Source of the DNA: Cellulomonas sp. 73-145 | GTDB taxonomy: Bacteria; Actinomycetota; Actinomycetes; Actinomycetales; Cellulomonadaceae | Length of the DNA stretch: 64,000 nucleotides | NCBI GenBank assembly: GCA_001898185.1 | Contig: MKTI01000006.1 | Span: 372,001 to 436,000 of the forward strand | Direction of reading: 5' to 3' | In this document: positions 41,975 through 50,960 of the stretch, piece after piece | Position numbering within the stretch: position 1 is the stretch's first letter | How the letters are laid out: each line of letters starts with the position of its first letter | Notes under the pieces: generated by a model | What the model saw: the letters and a program-made list of their open reading frames with translations, nothing else | Databases searched by the model: none | What the model was told of the DNA's origin: nothing | Translations under genes and position numbers: made by a program

Positions 41975-41981
41975 CCGGACT

Positions 41982-42599
41982 GTGAAAGGCGCTCGTATCG
42001 GTGCGTTCGTTGCGGCCCTGGCGTTGTTCGTATCTCAGATCGCGCTGGCGGCCGGTGCAGGCGTGTCCGGGCAAGATGTGCTGCTCGTCGTCCTCGCCAC
42101 CTTCGCCGGTCTCGCGGCGGTCGTCTCGGTGCCTGTGCTGCTGAGCCGGCACCGGTGGGAGCAGCGGGTGTCGGCGCTGGTGGCGCAGCGCCCCGGCTGG
42201 GTCGGTGTCCGAGCGATCACGGCCCTGCCTGCCGGCTCGCCGGCGACCGGGATCCGGCACTCCCCGCTTCGGTGCGCGCTGCTGTTCGGGCCGCAGGGCG
42301 TCGAGCTGTGGACCGGCAAGAAGGCCCCGTACCAGCTGCTGTTCGGCGCGTTCTGGGCGGACGTCAACGTGTCGAGCGCCGGGGTGTCGTACGTGCCGGG
42401 CCGTGCGGTCGTGAAGCACGGGCTACGGGTGACGACGGGCGGCGGAGCGGCGCTGCACCTCACCGTCTTTCCCGGGCGGTCGGTCCGGGAGCGGTTCCCC
42501 GCAGGAAAGGCCGCTGACTCCCTGACTGCGGCGATGCGAGCCGCGCAGGCCGGTGCGGCCGGCGTCGGCTCCTCCCGTCCGGTGTCGGACGGCGTCTAG
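41982..42599 (+). CDS. membrane-anchored PH-like protein, paralogue 1
   Basis: A 205-residue protein: two membrane helices (about 7-28 and 33-54), then a soluble beta-rich domain with CALLFGPQGVELWTGKK near 95-111 and FWADVNVSSAGVSYVPG after it. The VELWxG box and the following Trp strand recur in the protein at 46621, also with two helices in front, so the two are paralogues. The soluble part resembles bacterial PH-like domains; function unknown. Both genes carry the same upstream 32-bp palindrome. Confidence 0.75.
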   Translation: MKGARIGAFVAALALFVSQIALAAGAGVSGQDVLLVVLATFAGLAAVVSVPVLLSRHRWEQRVSALVAQRPGWVGVRAITALPAGSPATGIRHSPLRCALLFGPQGVELWTGKKAPYQLLFGAFWADVNVSSAGVSYVPGRAVVKHGLRVTTGGGAALHLTVFPGRSVRERFPAGKAADSLTAAMRAAQAGAAGVGSSRPVSDGV

Positions 42600-42644
42600 G
42601 GGGCACCAACGCCGGTGTGCCCACGGGCGCCGCCTCCCGGGATC

Positions 42645-42674
42645 TGTGACGCACGCCATAGGTGTGCCTACACT
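42645..42674 (+). promoter_or_regulatory. probable promoter of GAF regulator gene
   Basis: TGTGAC at 42645-42650 and TACACT at 42669-42674 are separated by 18 bases, a good sigma-70-type arrangement. Transcription would start about 25 bases before the GAGGAGG ribosome-binding site of GTG 42707. Confidence 0.5.
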
Positions 42675-42706
42675 CGCCCAGCCGACGACGAGGTCGAGGA
42701 GGCGGT

Positions 42707-44041
42707 GTGGCCCGACGCGCAGCGGGTGCCGACCCGAGCCGGTCCTCGGCCGCGATCAGGTCCCAGCCCCCGACCGAGACGAACCGGTCCACCGCGGCCG
42801 AGCCGACCTCGAGGCTGCGCGACGCGCACGAGCGGTTCGTCAGCACCGGCAGCGCACCGGCCCGGCTGGTCCGACGAGTCGTCGTCGACTCGTGGCGGCG
42901 CAGCGCGCGCATCGGCATCGACCCGGACCGGGTCAGCGCACCGGTGGACCTGTCCGACCCCGAGCTGGCCGCGGTCCGCCGGTCCCATCCGCTGGCGGCC
43001 GGCATCCCGACGGCCCGACGGTTGCTGCTCCAGCCGGACGCCGGGTGGGTCGCGGCGCTGACCGACCACACCGGCCGGCTGCTGTGGGTCGAGGGGGACC
43101 GGTCGGTGCGGCGGTCGATCGAGCAGATCGGGTTCGTCGAGGGCGGGGTGTGGCGGGAGGACACCGCCGGCACCAACGCGCCCGGCACGGCCTTGGCCAC
43201 CGATGCCGAGGTGCAGGTGGTCGGTGCCGAGCACTGGGCACGGTCGGTGCACCCGTGGAGCTGTGCGGCGGCGCCGGTGCACGCCCCCGACGGCCGGGTG
43301 GTCGGCGTGCTGGACGTCACCGGGGGACCGGCGGCGGGTACGCCGATGGCGATGTCCCTGGTCAGGGCGACGGCGGCGGTGCTCGAGGCGGGGCTCGCGA
43401 TGCCGGCGGCGGACCCAGGCGTGTCCGGCGGCCAGCCGGTGGACGTGCACGAGCCGCGGCTGCAGGTGCTCGGCGCCCACGCCGGGGTGCTGCACCTGCC
43501 CGTCGACGCCGGCGGTGGCCGCGTGCGGCTGTCCCGCCGGCACACCGAGATCCTGCTGCTGCTCGCCGAGCACCCCGCGGGGTTGTCCGGTGACGAGCTG
43601 GCAGTGCTGCTGTCCGACGACGAGCTGTCGGACGTCACCGTCCGGGCGGAGGTGTCGCGGCTGCGCCGTGCCGTCGGACCGCTGCTCTCCGAGTCGCGCC
43701 CGTACCGGCTGACCCGCGCCCTGCGCACCGACGCCGACACGGTGCGGGACGCGCTGGCGCTCGGCGACACCGCCGCCGCGCTCACCGCCTACGCCGGGCC
43801 GGTGCTGCCGCGGTCGGAGGCACCGGGCGTCGACCGGGTGCGTGCCGACCTGTCCACCGACGTCCGGGCGGCGGTGCTCGCCTCGCGGGACGCCGAGCTG
43901 GTGTGCCGGTGGGTCGCGTCCGACGAGGGCGCCGACGACTGGGCCGCCTGGCGCGCGCTGGCGGCGTGCACCCCGTCCGGGTCGGCGGCGCACCTGCGTG
44001 CCGTCGCGCGGCTGCACGCCGTCGAGCAGCGCCTCGGCTGA
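42707..44041 (+). CDS. GAF-domain transcriptional regulator, AcoR-like without AAA+ domain
   Basis: A 444-residue regulator. Residues about 40-240 match the sensor of AcoR-type activators (RLVRRVVVDSWRRSARIGID; IEQIGFVEGGVWREDTAGTNAPGTAL in part; WSCAAAPVHAPDGRVVGVLDVTG). The sigma-54 AAA+ and Fis domains are missing; instead a winged-helix-like segment (LSRRHTEILLLLAEHPAGLS, TVRAEVSRLRRAVG) follows near 280-330. Actinobacteria lack sigma-54, which explains the swap. It lies just before aldehyde dehydrogenase and DUF779 genes, its likely targets. The direct repeat at 44146-44162 is a candidate binding site. Confidence 0.88.
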   Translation: MARRAAGADPSRSSAAIRSQPPTETNRSTAAEPTSRLRDAHERFVSTGSAPARLVRRVVVDSWRRSARIGIDPDRVSAPVDLSDPELAAVRRSHPLAAGIPTARRLLLQPDAGWVAALTDHTGRLLWVEGDRSVRRSIEQIGFVEGGVWREDTAGTNAPGTALATDAEVQVVGAEHWARSVHPWSCAAAPVHAPDGRVVGVLDVTGGPAAGTPMAMSLVRATAAVLEAGLAMPAADPGVSGGQPVDVHEPRLQVLGAHAGVLHLPVDAGGGRVRLSRRHTEILLLLAEHPAGLSGDELAVLLSDDELSDVTVRAEVSRLRRAVGPLLSESRPYRLTRALRTDADTVRDALALGDTAAALTAYAGPVLPRSEAPGVDRVRADLSTDVRAAVLASRDAELVCRWVASDEGADDWAAWRALAACTPSGSAAHLRAVARLHAVEQRLG

Positions 44042-44145
44042 CACGTCCGCCCGTCGGGGCGTGGAGTGCGCTGGGGGGCACGTCGTCGTCCCCGCCGGGC
44101 ACCTCGACGCCTCGATCCGCAGGCCGGGACCTTCGTCCTCCTAGG

Positions 44146-44162
44146 TGCAACCTTCCTGCAAC
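44146..44162. promoter_or_regulatory. TGCAAC direct repeat before aldehyde dehydrogenase
   Basis: TGCAAC occurs at 44146-44151 and 44157-44162, one helical turn (11 bp) apart, followed by a TAACGT -10-like box at 44174-44179. This position fits an activator site, perhaps for the GAF regulator encoded upstream. Confidence 0.45.
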
Positions 44163-44263
44163 GATGCGCGACCTAACGTCCTGCCTCGTCGCGACGAAGA
44201 GGTCGCGCCCCGCGCCCCGCCGCCCCGCGACGGCCCGCGGCCCCTGTCACAGGAGGGTGGACG

Positions 44264-45787
<1,524 letters not shown>

Positions 45788-45803
45788 TCGAGCCGGTTCA
45801 CCC

Positions 45804-45855
45804 CGCGAGGGTGCCCGCCCGGGCCCGGCAGTCCGGGTGGGCACCCTCGCGGGCT
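45804..45855 (+). terminator. very strong hairpin between aldehyde dehydrogenase and DUF779 gene
   Basis: A 21-bp stem (left arm 45804-45824, right arm 45835-45855) with a single G-T wobble position and a 10-base loop. It lies 16 bases after the aldehyde dehydrogenase stop and 59 bases before the DUF779 start. It probably ends or weakens transcription and so sets the relative output of the two genes; it could equally protect the upstream mRNA. Confidence 0.8.
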
Positions 45856-45914
45856 CGACGAGGCGGCGACGGTGTGACGACGACGGACGTGACGACGACG
45901 GACGAGGAGGTCCG

Positions 45915-46367
45915 ATGACGACGACCACGGTGCAGCGGGTGGCCGCGACCGATGCGGCCCTCGACGAGCTGCGGTCGCTCCGCGACCGCCACGGACCGCT
46001 GATGATCCACCAGTCCGGCGGCTGCTGCGACGGCTCGTCGCCCATGTGCTACCCAGCCGGCGACCTGCTGCTCGGCGACGCCGACGTGCACCTCGGCGAC
46101 CTGCGGCTCACCGGCACCGAACCGGATCAGGGCGAGCCCGGGGACGCTGCCGACGTGGTGCCCGTCTGGATGGGCAAGGCGCAGTACGCCTACTGGCAGC
46201 ACACCCACCTGACCATCGACCTGGTGACGGGCCGCGGCGCGGGCTTCTCCCTCGAGGCCCCGGACGGCGTCCGCTTCATGATCCGCTCCCGCCTGCTGAC
46301 CGACGACGAGCTCACCACCCTCCGGCAGGCCGGCCTGCTGCTCGACCCCCCGGTCGGCCCCGCCTGA
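45915..46367 (+). CDS. DUF779-family protein
   Basis: A 150-residue protein with the family core: MIHQSGGCCDGSSPMCYP near 34-51, whose Cys cluster could bind a metal, then VWMGKAQYAYWQHTHLTIDLV and a closing GFSLEAPDGVRFMIRSRLLT. DUF779 genes are regularly paired with aldehyde dehydrogenase genes, as here, but the biochemical role is unproven. ATG 45915 follows GAGGAGGTCCG. Just upstream GTGACGACGACGGAC is repeated twice. Confidence 0.9.
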   Translation: MTTTTVQRVAATDAALDELRSLRDRHGPLMIHQSGGCCDGSSPMCYPAGDLLLGDADVHLGDLRLTGTEPDQGEPGDAADVVPVWMGKAQYAYWQHTHLTIDLVTGRGAGFSLEAPDGVRFMIRSRLLTDDELTTLRQAGLLLDPPVGPA

Positions 46368-46400
46368 CCCGGGGACTCAGCACCCGCCCGACCGACGTGC

Positions 46401-46470
46401 GCGAGATGGGCACATCCCCGCGAGATGGGCACATGCACGCGCCCATCCCGCGTCGAGGTGCCCATCGCGC
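46401..46470. repeat. REP-like cluster of direct and inverted repeats
   Basis: GCGAGATGGGCACAT occurs at 46401-46415 and 46420-46434; inverted relatives follow at 46439-46452 (GCGCCCATCCCGCG) and 46458-46470 (GTGCCCATCGCGC). Several alternative stem-loops are possible. The region is intergenic, after the DUF779 gene, and could act as a terminator or be a dispersed palindromic element. Confidence 0.7.
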
Positions 46471-46541
46471 GGCGAACCGCGGCGGGAGCCGCGGTGGGTT
46501 ACGTCCTGGTGGCTGCAGACAGGTGGGAGGCCATGTGCGGC

Positions 46542-46573
46542 TGTACGCCTGATGTACGTACAGCGGGCGTACA
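46542..46573. promoter_or_regulatory. 32-bp GTAC palindrome, copy 2
   Basis: Same layout as at 41885-41916: TGTACGCC - 4 bases - GTACGTAC - 4 bases - GGCGTACA. All 24 block bases are identical while both spacers differ, so the blocks are under selection. It ends 47 bases before GTG 46621. Confidence 0.82.
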
Positions 46574-46620
46574 CGCCAGGATGATTTGCCGGAGGTGGAG
46601 CGCAATGGGTTGGCGTTCTG

Positions 46621-47337
46621 GTGAACAGTGTCACCGTGCCGCGCCGCATCACTCCCGACACCGATCCGAACGGTGCTCCGCTGAAGTTCAGCCGCCGACC
46701 GGTGCTGATCGCGATCGTGGCGGTCCTGGGCGTAGGGACCGCTCTGATCGGGGCGGGATGGCCTGACGGCGCGATCATCGGCGGCGCGGTCGCCCTCCTG
46801 CTCTTCGGCGCCTGGGCGCACGACATCGCCAGGCAGCGCGCTCGGCACCCCACGATCGTCAGCCGACGGCCGTATGACGACGTGGTCGAGGTGCTCGGCG
46901 CGCAGAACCTGCGGGCGACGTTGAAGGGCGCCGGCCTGCTCAAGCCGCACACCGTGGGGCCCGGAATCACTCCGTCCTACAGCCTGGTGATCTCGGACGA
47001 CGGCGTGGAGCTGTGGCGTGGCGGTGGCGAGCCGGTCCAGGTCGCCGACATCCCGTGGTCCCAGGTGGACGACGTCGGGCCCGCCCAGGCCGCGCTCAGC
47101 AGTGCAGGGCTACGGCTCACCGCGGGGATCCTGCTCACCACCGACTACATCCTCTGCGTCGTCCCGCTGCGTCGGGTCGGCGGCTTCGTTCCCGGCTCCG
47201 TCGGCGCCGCCCAGCGGCTGATCGTCGTCCTGCGCGCCCATCTGGAGGCGTACGACCGCGCGCACGGCATCGACCGTGAGCACTGGCTCGACGACGACGA
47301 GGACCTCGAGCAGGACGACGCAGCGCCCTCCCGCTGA
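46621..47337 (+). CDS. membrane-anchored PH-like protein, paralogue 2
   Basis: A 238-residue protein: polar N-terminus, two membrane helices (about 28-45 and 49-66), then a soluble domain with YSLVISDDGVELWRGGGEPV near 120-139, DIPWSQVDDVG, and a long acidic C-terminus (LDDDEDLEQDD). It shares topology, the VELWxG box and the upstream palindrome with the protein at 41982. Function unknown. Confidence 0.75.
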   Translation: MNSVTVPRRITPDTDPNGAPLKFSRRPVLIAIVAVLGVGTALIGAGWPDGAIIGGAVALLLFGAWAHDIARQRARHPTIVSRRPYDDVVEVLGAQNLRATLKGAGLLKPHTVGPGITPSYSLVISDDGVELWRGGGEPVQVADIPWSQVDDVGPAQAALSSAGLRLTAGILLTTDYILCVVPLRRVGGFVPGSVGAAQRLIVVLRAHLEAYDRAHGIDREHWLDDDEDLEQDDAAPSR

Positions 47338-47342
47338 CGGAC

Positions 47343-48233
47343 TCAGCGGTGGCGGGCGCGGTGGCTGTCCAGGAGGGCGCCGACCATCGGCACCAGGGCG
47401 CGCGAGGCGTCCATCGTCAGTGGCTGCCGCCAGAACGAGTGGACCTGGCCCATCGTCTCGAAGCCGACCACCTCGACCCCCGCCTCCGCGAGCGCGGTGG
47501 CGTAGGCGCGGCCCTGGGCGGCGAGCGGGTCGTGCTCGGCGGTGACGACGAGCGTCGGCGGCACCTGCGACAGGTCGGGTGTCCGGAGCACCGACACGTC
47601 CGGGCTGTCGCCCAGCGAGCCGGGGGCGTAGTGCTCCCAGAACCAGTCCATCTCGGCACCGGTCAGTGCAGCGGTGTCCGCCGCCGGGTCGAGCCGCCAC
47701 CGACGGTCCGTCGGCGGGTACATCAGCACCTGGAAGTCCAGCGCTGACGGCTCGCGGACGGTCAGCCCGGCGAGCAGGTTGGCGCCCGACGAGTCACCGA
47801 TGCCCGGCAGCCACGCCGCGTCGACGTCGTGCTCGGCACCGTGCGACCGGAGCCACCGGGCCGCGGTCTGCACGTCGTCGAGCGGGGCCGGGTAGGGATG
47901 CTCGGGAGCGCGGCGGAAGTCGACGGCCAGCAGCGCCCACCCGGTGGCGTCCGCGAGGTAGCGGCAGAAGGCGTCGTGCGTCTCGAGGTCGTGGAACATC
48001 CAGCCGCCGCCGTGCACGTACAGCGCGACGGGTGCGGCGGGCCGCGGTCGGTAGAGCCGGACGCGCACGCCGTCGGCATCCAGGTCCGCGACGTGCTCGA
48101 TCGGCACCCGGTCGGCCTGGGCGAGGGCCGCACCGCGGGCGGCTGCGCGATCGACGTCGACCGTGGACAGGTCGGGCGGACCCGAGGGGTGCAGCTGCTC
48201 GATGAGGGCGCGCGCCTGCGGGTGCAACGTCAT
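47343..48233 (-). CDS. alpha/beta hydrolase, hormone-sensitive-lipase-like esterase
   Basis: A 296-residue cytoplasmic esterase of the GDSAG (HSL) group. The oxyanion-hole motif YVHGGGWMFHD lies near residues 72-82, the nucleophile in GIGDSSGANLLAG near 144-156 (consensus GDSAGG, here GDSSGA), the Asp in VVTAEHDPLAAQG near 240, and the His in GQVHSFWRQP near 271. It should hydrolyse short-chain esters. It converges on the PH-like gene with only five bases between stops. Confidence 0.92.
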   Translation of the reverse strand: MTLHPQARALIEQLHPSGPPDLSTVDVDRAAARGAALAQADRVPIEHVADLDADGVRVRLYRPRPAAPVALYVHGGGWMFHDLETHDAFCRYLADATGWALLAVDFRRAPEHPYPAPLDDVQTAARWLRSHGAEHDVDAAWLPGIGDSSGANLLAGLTVREPSALDFQVLMYPPTDRRWRLDPAADTAALTGAEMDWFWEHYAPGSLGDSPDVSVLRTPDLSQVPPTLVVTAEHDPLAAQGRAYATALAEAGVEVVGFETMGQVHSFWRQPLTMDASRALVPMVGALLDSHRARHR

Positions 48234-48265
48234 CCCGGGAGAGTACGTGGCGCCACGCCCCGGGG

Positions 48266-49645
48266 TCAGCGGCGGCGGAGGAGCCAGATGCGGGGGTGGT
48301 GGCCCTTGGCGTAGACGCGCAGCGGGTCGCCGATCGGGGTCCACAGGTCGGCGGCCGCCGCGACGGCGTGCTGCATCACCGTCACCTCGTGGGTGAGCAC
48401 CGCGAGGCGGGCACCGCGCGCCGCGACTGCGTGCGCGGCGGCGAGCAGTCCCGCGTGGACGGCCGGTGCGTCGGCATGGTTGCCGAGCAGGCCGCCCCAC
48501 GGCGGGTCGGCCAGCACCACGTCGAACCGCTCGTCGGGGAGCAGCGACCGCAGGGCGACGGGATCGGCGGCATCGCCCCTGCTCAGACGGGCAGCGCGGC
48601 CGAGGCCGGCCGCCTGCAGGTTCTCCTGCGCCCCGGTCAGCACGTCCGCGTCCAGGTCGACGCCGACCGCCGTCGCCGCCGGACCCGCCAGCAGCCGCTC
48701 GATCAGCAGCGTGCCCGACCCGCACATGAGGTTGAGCACCCGGTCCTCGGCCCGGACACCGGCCAGCCGGCTCATCGCCGCGGCGATGGTGGCGTTCGCG
48801 GCACCCGGCAGGTCCACCACCCGCCACCGCCGGGCGGACAGCGGCCGCGGACCGATCCGCACCAGCACGTCCCAACCCGGGTCCGCCTCGCCGTGCCGTC
48901 GGCCGCGGCGCACCTTCACCACCAGCTCGCCGTCGTCCGGCCGGTGCTGCAGCCCGGTCGCCTGGTGCAGCAGCTCGGCCAGCCGGCCGAACACCACCGA
49001 GTCGGCCCCGGCGGCCTCGAAGCGGAAGGACGACGAGCCCGCCACGCGCAGCGACGCGTACACCGCGTCGACGATGCGGGACAGGTGGTCGCCGCTGGTC
49101 AGCGACTTGGGTCGCGGCACGTCGAAGTGCAGGTGGATCCACGCGGCGACCGCCGTGCGGAGCTCGAGGACGTCCCGCAACGGACCGGTGTGCCGCACGG
49201 CCAAGGCGTCGTCGCGTCCGGGGACCGCCACCGGCGGCTCGGCGGGTACCAGCCTCTCGGCGACCTCGGCAGCCAGCACGTCGCCGAGGCCGGGCAGGAA
49301 GGTCAGCTCGAGCGCGGTGCCGCGCGGCCCGCGTGGGGTGGATGCCGCGGTGCGAGCGGCTCGAGAGCGGTCGGCCGTGCGGTCGCCGGGGCGCCTCGGG
49401 GGACGGCTGCCCCGGTCGTCCCGAGGGGAACGGTCGTCACCACGGCGCCCGCCGGTCCGCTCGTCGCGACCACGCCCGCCGGTCCGCTCGTCGCGACCAC
49501 GCCCGCCGGAACGCTCGTCGCGACCACGTCCCCCGGAACGCTCGTCGTGACCGCGCCCGCCGGAACGCTCGTCGTGACCGCGCCCGCCGGAACGCTCGTC
49601 GCGGCCGTGCCCCTGACCGCCGCGGCGCGCGGGTGGCTGCGCCAC
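48266..49645 (-). CDS. THUMP-type RNA methyltransferase with RG-rich N-terminus
   Basis: A 459-residue protein. After a 100-residue Arg/Gly/Asp/Glu-rich disordered N-terminus (six DERSGGRG-like repeats), residues about 110-260 match a THUMP-like RNA-binding region and 270-455 a Rossmann methyltransferase: SAM motif VLNLMCGSGTLLIERL and catalytic DPPWGG, the N/DPPY-type motif of N2-guanine or N6-adenine methyltransferases. It resembles Trm14/TrmN and RlmL, so it probably methylates tRNA or rRNA. GTG 49645 lies four bases after the TetR stop with no ribosome-binding site, so its translation likely depends on the TetR gene. Confidence 0.87.
   Translation of the reverse strand: MAQPPARRGGQGHGRDERSGGRGHDERSGGRGHDERSGGRGRDERSGGRGRDERTGGRGRDERTGGRRGDDRSPRDDRGSRPPRRPGDRTADRSRAARTAASTPRGPRGTALELTFLPGLGDVLAAEVAERLVPAEPPVAVPGRDDALAVRHTGPLRDVLELRTAVAAWIHLHFDVPRPKSLTSGDHLSRIVDAVYASLRVAGSSSFRFEAAGADSVVFGRLAELLHQATGLQHRPDDGELVVKVRRGRRHGEADPGWDVLVRIGPRPLSARRWRVVDLPGAANATIAAAMSRLAGVRAEDRVLNLMCGSGTLLIERLLAGPAATAVGVDLDADVLTGAQENLQAAGLGRAARLSRGDAADPVALRSLLPDERFDVVLADPPWGGLLGNHADAPAVHAGLLAAAHAVAARGARLAVLTHEVTVMQHAVAAAADLWTPIGDPLRVYAKGHHPRIWLLRRR
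49439..49605 (-). repeat. 24/27-bp tandem repeats coding RG-rich segment
   Basis: At least six near-identical units encode (R/G)xDERSGGRG. Identity between adjacent units at the DNA level suggests recent expansion by slippage within the methyltransferase gene. Confidence 0.85.
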
Positions 49646-49649
49646 GCCG

Positions 49650-50252
49650 TCAGGCCGAGACGGCGTCGAGCGCGCCGACCGCCCGCAGCACGAACTGCTC
49701 GGTCTGCTGGATCGCCCGTGCCCGCGCGGCGCCTTCACCGGGCACGCCGCGGCCGGACAGGCAGGCGTTGACCAGGGGGACCGTCGTGGACAGGTCCTGC
49801 TCGGGGAACACCCCGGCGGCGATGCCGCGGGACAGCACGCCGCGCAGCACGCGCTCGAAGTCGGTGACGTGCTCCCGCAGCCGCGCCTGGGTGGCCCGGG
49901 ACAGCATCGACCGCAGCTCCGAGCCGGGCAGGTGGTGGTCGTGCTTGAGCTGCACCATCGCCCGCACGTAGCTGCGCAGCTGCTCGACGGGGTCGTCCAC
50001 GTCCGCCAGCGACTCCTCGAGCGCGTCGGCGTAGGCCTCGGTCGAGTGGGCGATGTACCCGACGAGCAGCGCCTCCTTGTCGGCGAAGTGGTTGTAGACG
50101 GCCGTGCGGCCCACCCCGGCGGCGGAGGCGATGTCGGCGAGGGTGATGGTGTCGAACCCACGGTCGTTCAGCTGCTCGGCCAGTGCCGCGAACAGTCGTC
50201 GGCGCGTCTCCTCGCGGTGCTTGCGGAGCGACCCGCCGATGATCTTGGGCAT
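49650..50252 (-). CDS. TetR-family transcriptional regulator
   Basis: A 200-residue regulator with a clear N-terminal helix-turn-helix (LNDRGFDTITLADIASAAGV, then GRTAVYNHFADKEALL) and a helical ligand domain. It heads an operon with the RNA methyltransferase, four bases downstream. The minus-strand box GACGAT (50259-50264) six bases before ATG 50252 suggests a leaderless transcript. Ligand unknown. Confidence 0.92.
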   Translation of the reverse strand: MPKIIGGSLRKHREETRRRLFAALAEQLNDRGFDTITLADIASAAGVGRTAVYNHFADKEALLVGYIAHSTEAYADALEESLADVDDPVEQLRSYVRAMVQLKHDHHLPGSELRSMLSRATQARLREHVTDFERVLRGVLSRGIAAGVFPEQDLSTTVPLVNACLSGRGVPGEGAARARAIQQTEQFVLRAVGALDAVSA

Positions 50253-50258
50253 GCTGAC

Positions 50259-50264
50259 ATCGTC
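50259..50264 (-). promoter_or_regulatory. -10 box of leaderless tetR-type gene
   Basis: GACGAT on the minus strand, six bases before ATG 50252, without a ribosome-binding site. Confidence 0.4.
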
Positions 50265-50382
50265 GCACACGTCGTCAGCAAAGCCTTCCCTCAGTGCTGC
50301 GGCGCGGGTGTGGCGCGGGGCACGTCTGAGGCAGACTCGAGCCGACCGCCGGGCCGTGCCGGCGCCGGAGGAGGAGGACCGC

Positions 50383-50907
50383 GTGGCCGCCGAGATCGAG
50401 CCGGACACCAAGGACTGGACCTGGGTGCTGCAGCAGGCGTGCCCCGAGTGCGGGTTCGACGCGACGACGGTGGACGCGCGCTCGATCGGCGCGACCGTCC
50501 GTTCGCTGGTCCCCCGCTGGCAGGCCGCGCTGGCCCGCGACGACGTCCGCGACCGTCCCGAGCCGGCCACCTGGTCCACCCTGGAGTACGGCGCCCACGT
50601 CCGGGACGTGTTCCGGGTGATGGACCAGCGGCTGGCGCTGCTGCTCGAGCACGACGACCCGCAGTTCGCCAACTGGGACCAGGACGCGACCGCGGTGGCC
50701 GAGCGCTACGACCTGCAGGACCCGGCGCTCGTCTCCCACGAGCTCGGGGGTGCGGCCGCCGTGCTCGCCGACCGCTACGACTCCGTCCCGGACGACGCCT
50801 GGCAGCGACCGGGCCGCCGGTCCAACGGCTCGGTGTTCACCGTCGACACGCTCGGCCGCTACATGCTGCACGACGTGCTGCACCACCTGCGCGACGTGCG
50901 CGGCTGA
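50383..50907 (+). CDS. DinB-family (mycothiol-dependent-like) protein
   Basis: A 174-residue four-helix-bundle protein of the DinB/MDMPI superfamily. Likely metal ligands are His in LEYGAHVRDVFRVMDQR near 69 and the HDVLHHLRDVRG cluster at the C-terminus. It opens with an unusual CPECGFDATTVD segment typical of an actinobacterial subgroup. Family members are thiol-dependent transferases; the reaction here is unknown. GTG 50383 follows GGAGGAGGAGGACC. Confidence 0.85.
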   Translation: MAAEIEPDTKDWTWVLQQACPECGFDATTVDARSIGATVRSLVPRWQAALARDDVRDRPEPATWSTLEYGAHVRDVFRVMDQRLALLLEHDDPQFANWDQDATAVAERYDLQDPALVSHELGGAAAVLADRYDSVPDDAWQRPGRRSNGSVFTVDTLGRYMLHDVLHHLRDVRG

Positions 50908-50960
50908 CACCGGCACCACGGGCGGCGCGGGCCGCGCGGCCCATCCGCCGCGGGGACCGT

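Noticed and set aside
49439..49605. CRISPR array
   Set aside because: Units are directly adjacent without unique spacers, keep the reading frame and encode a protein repeat.
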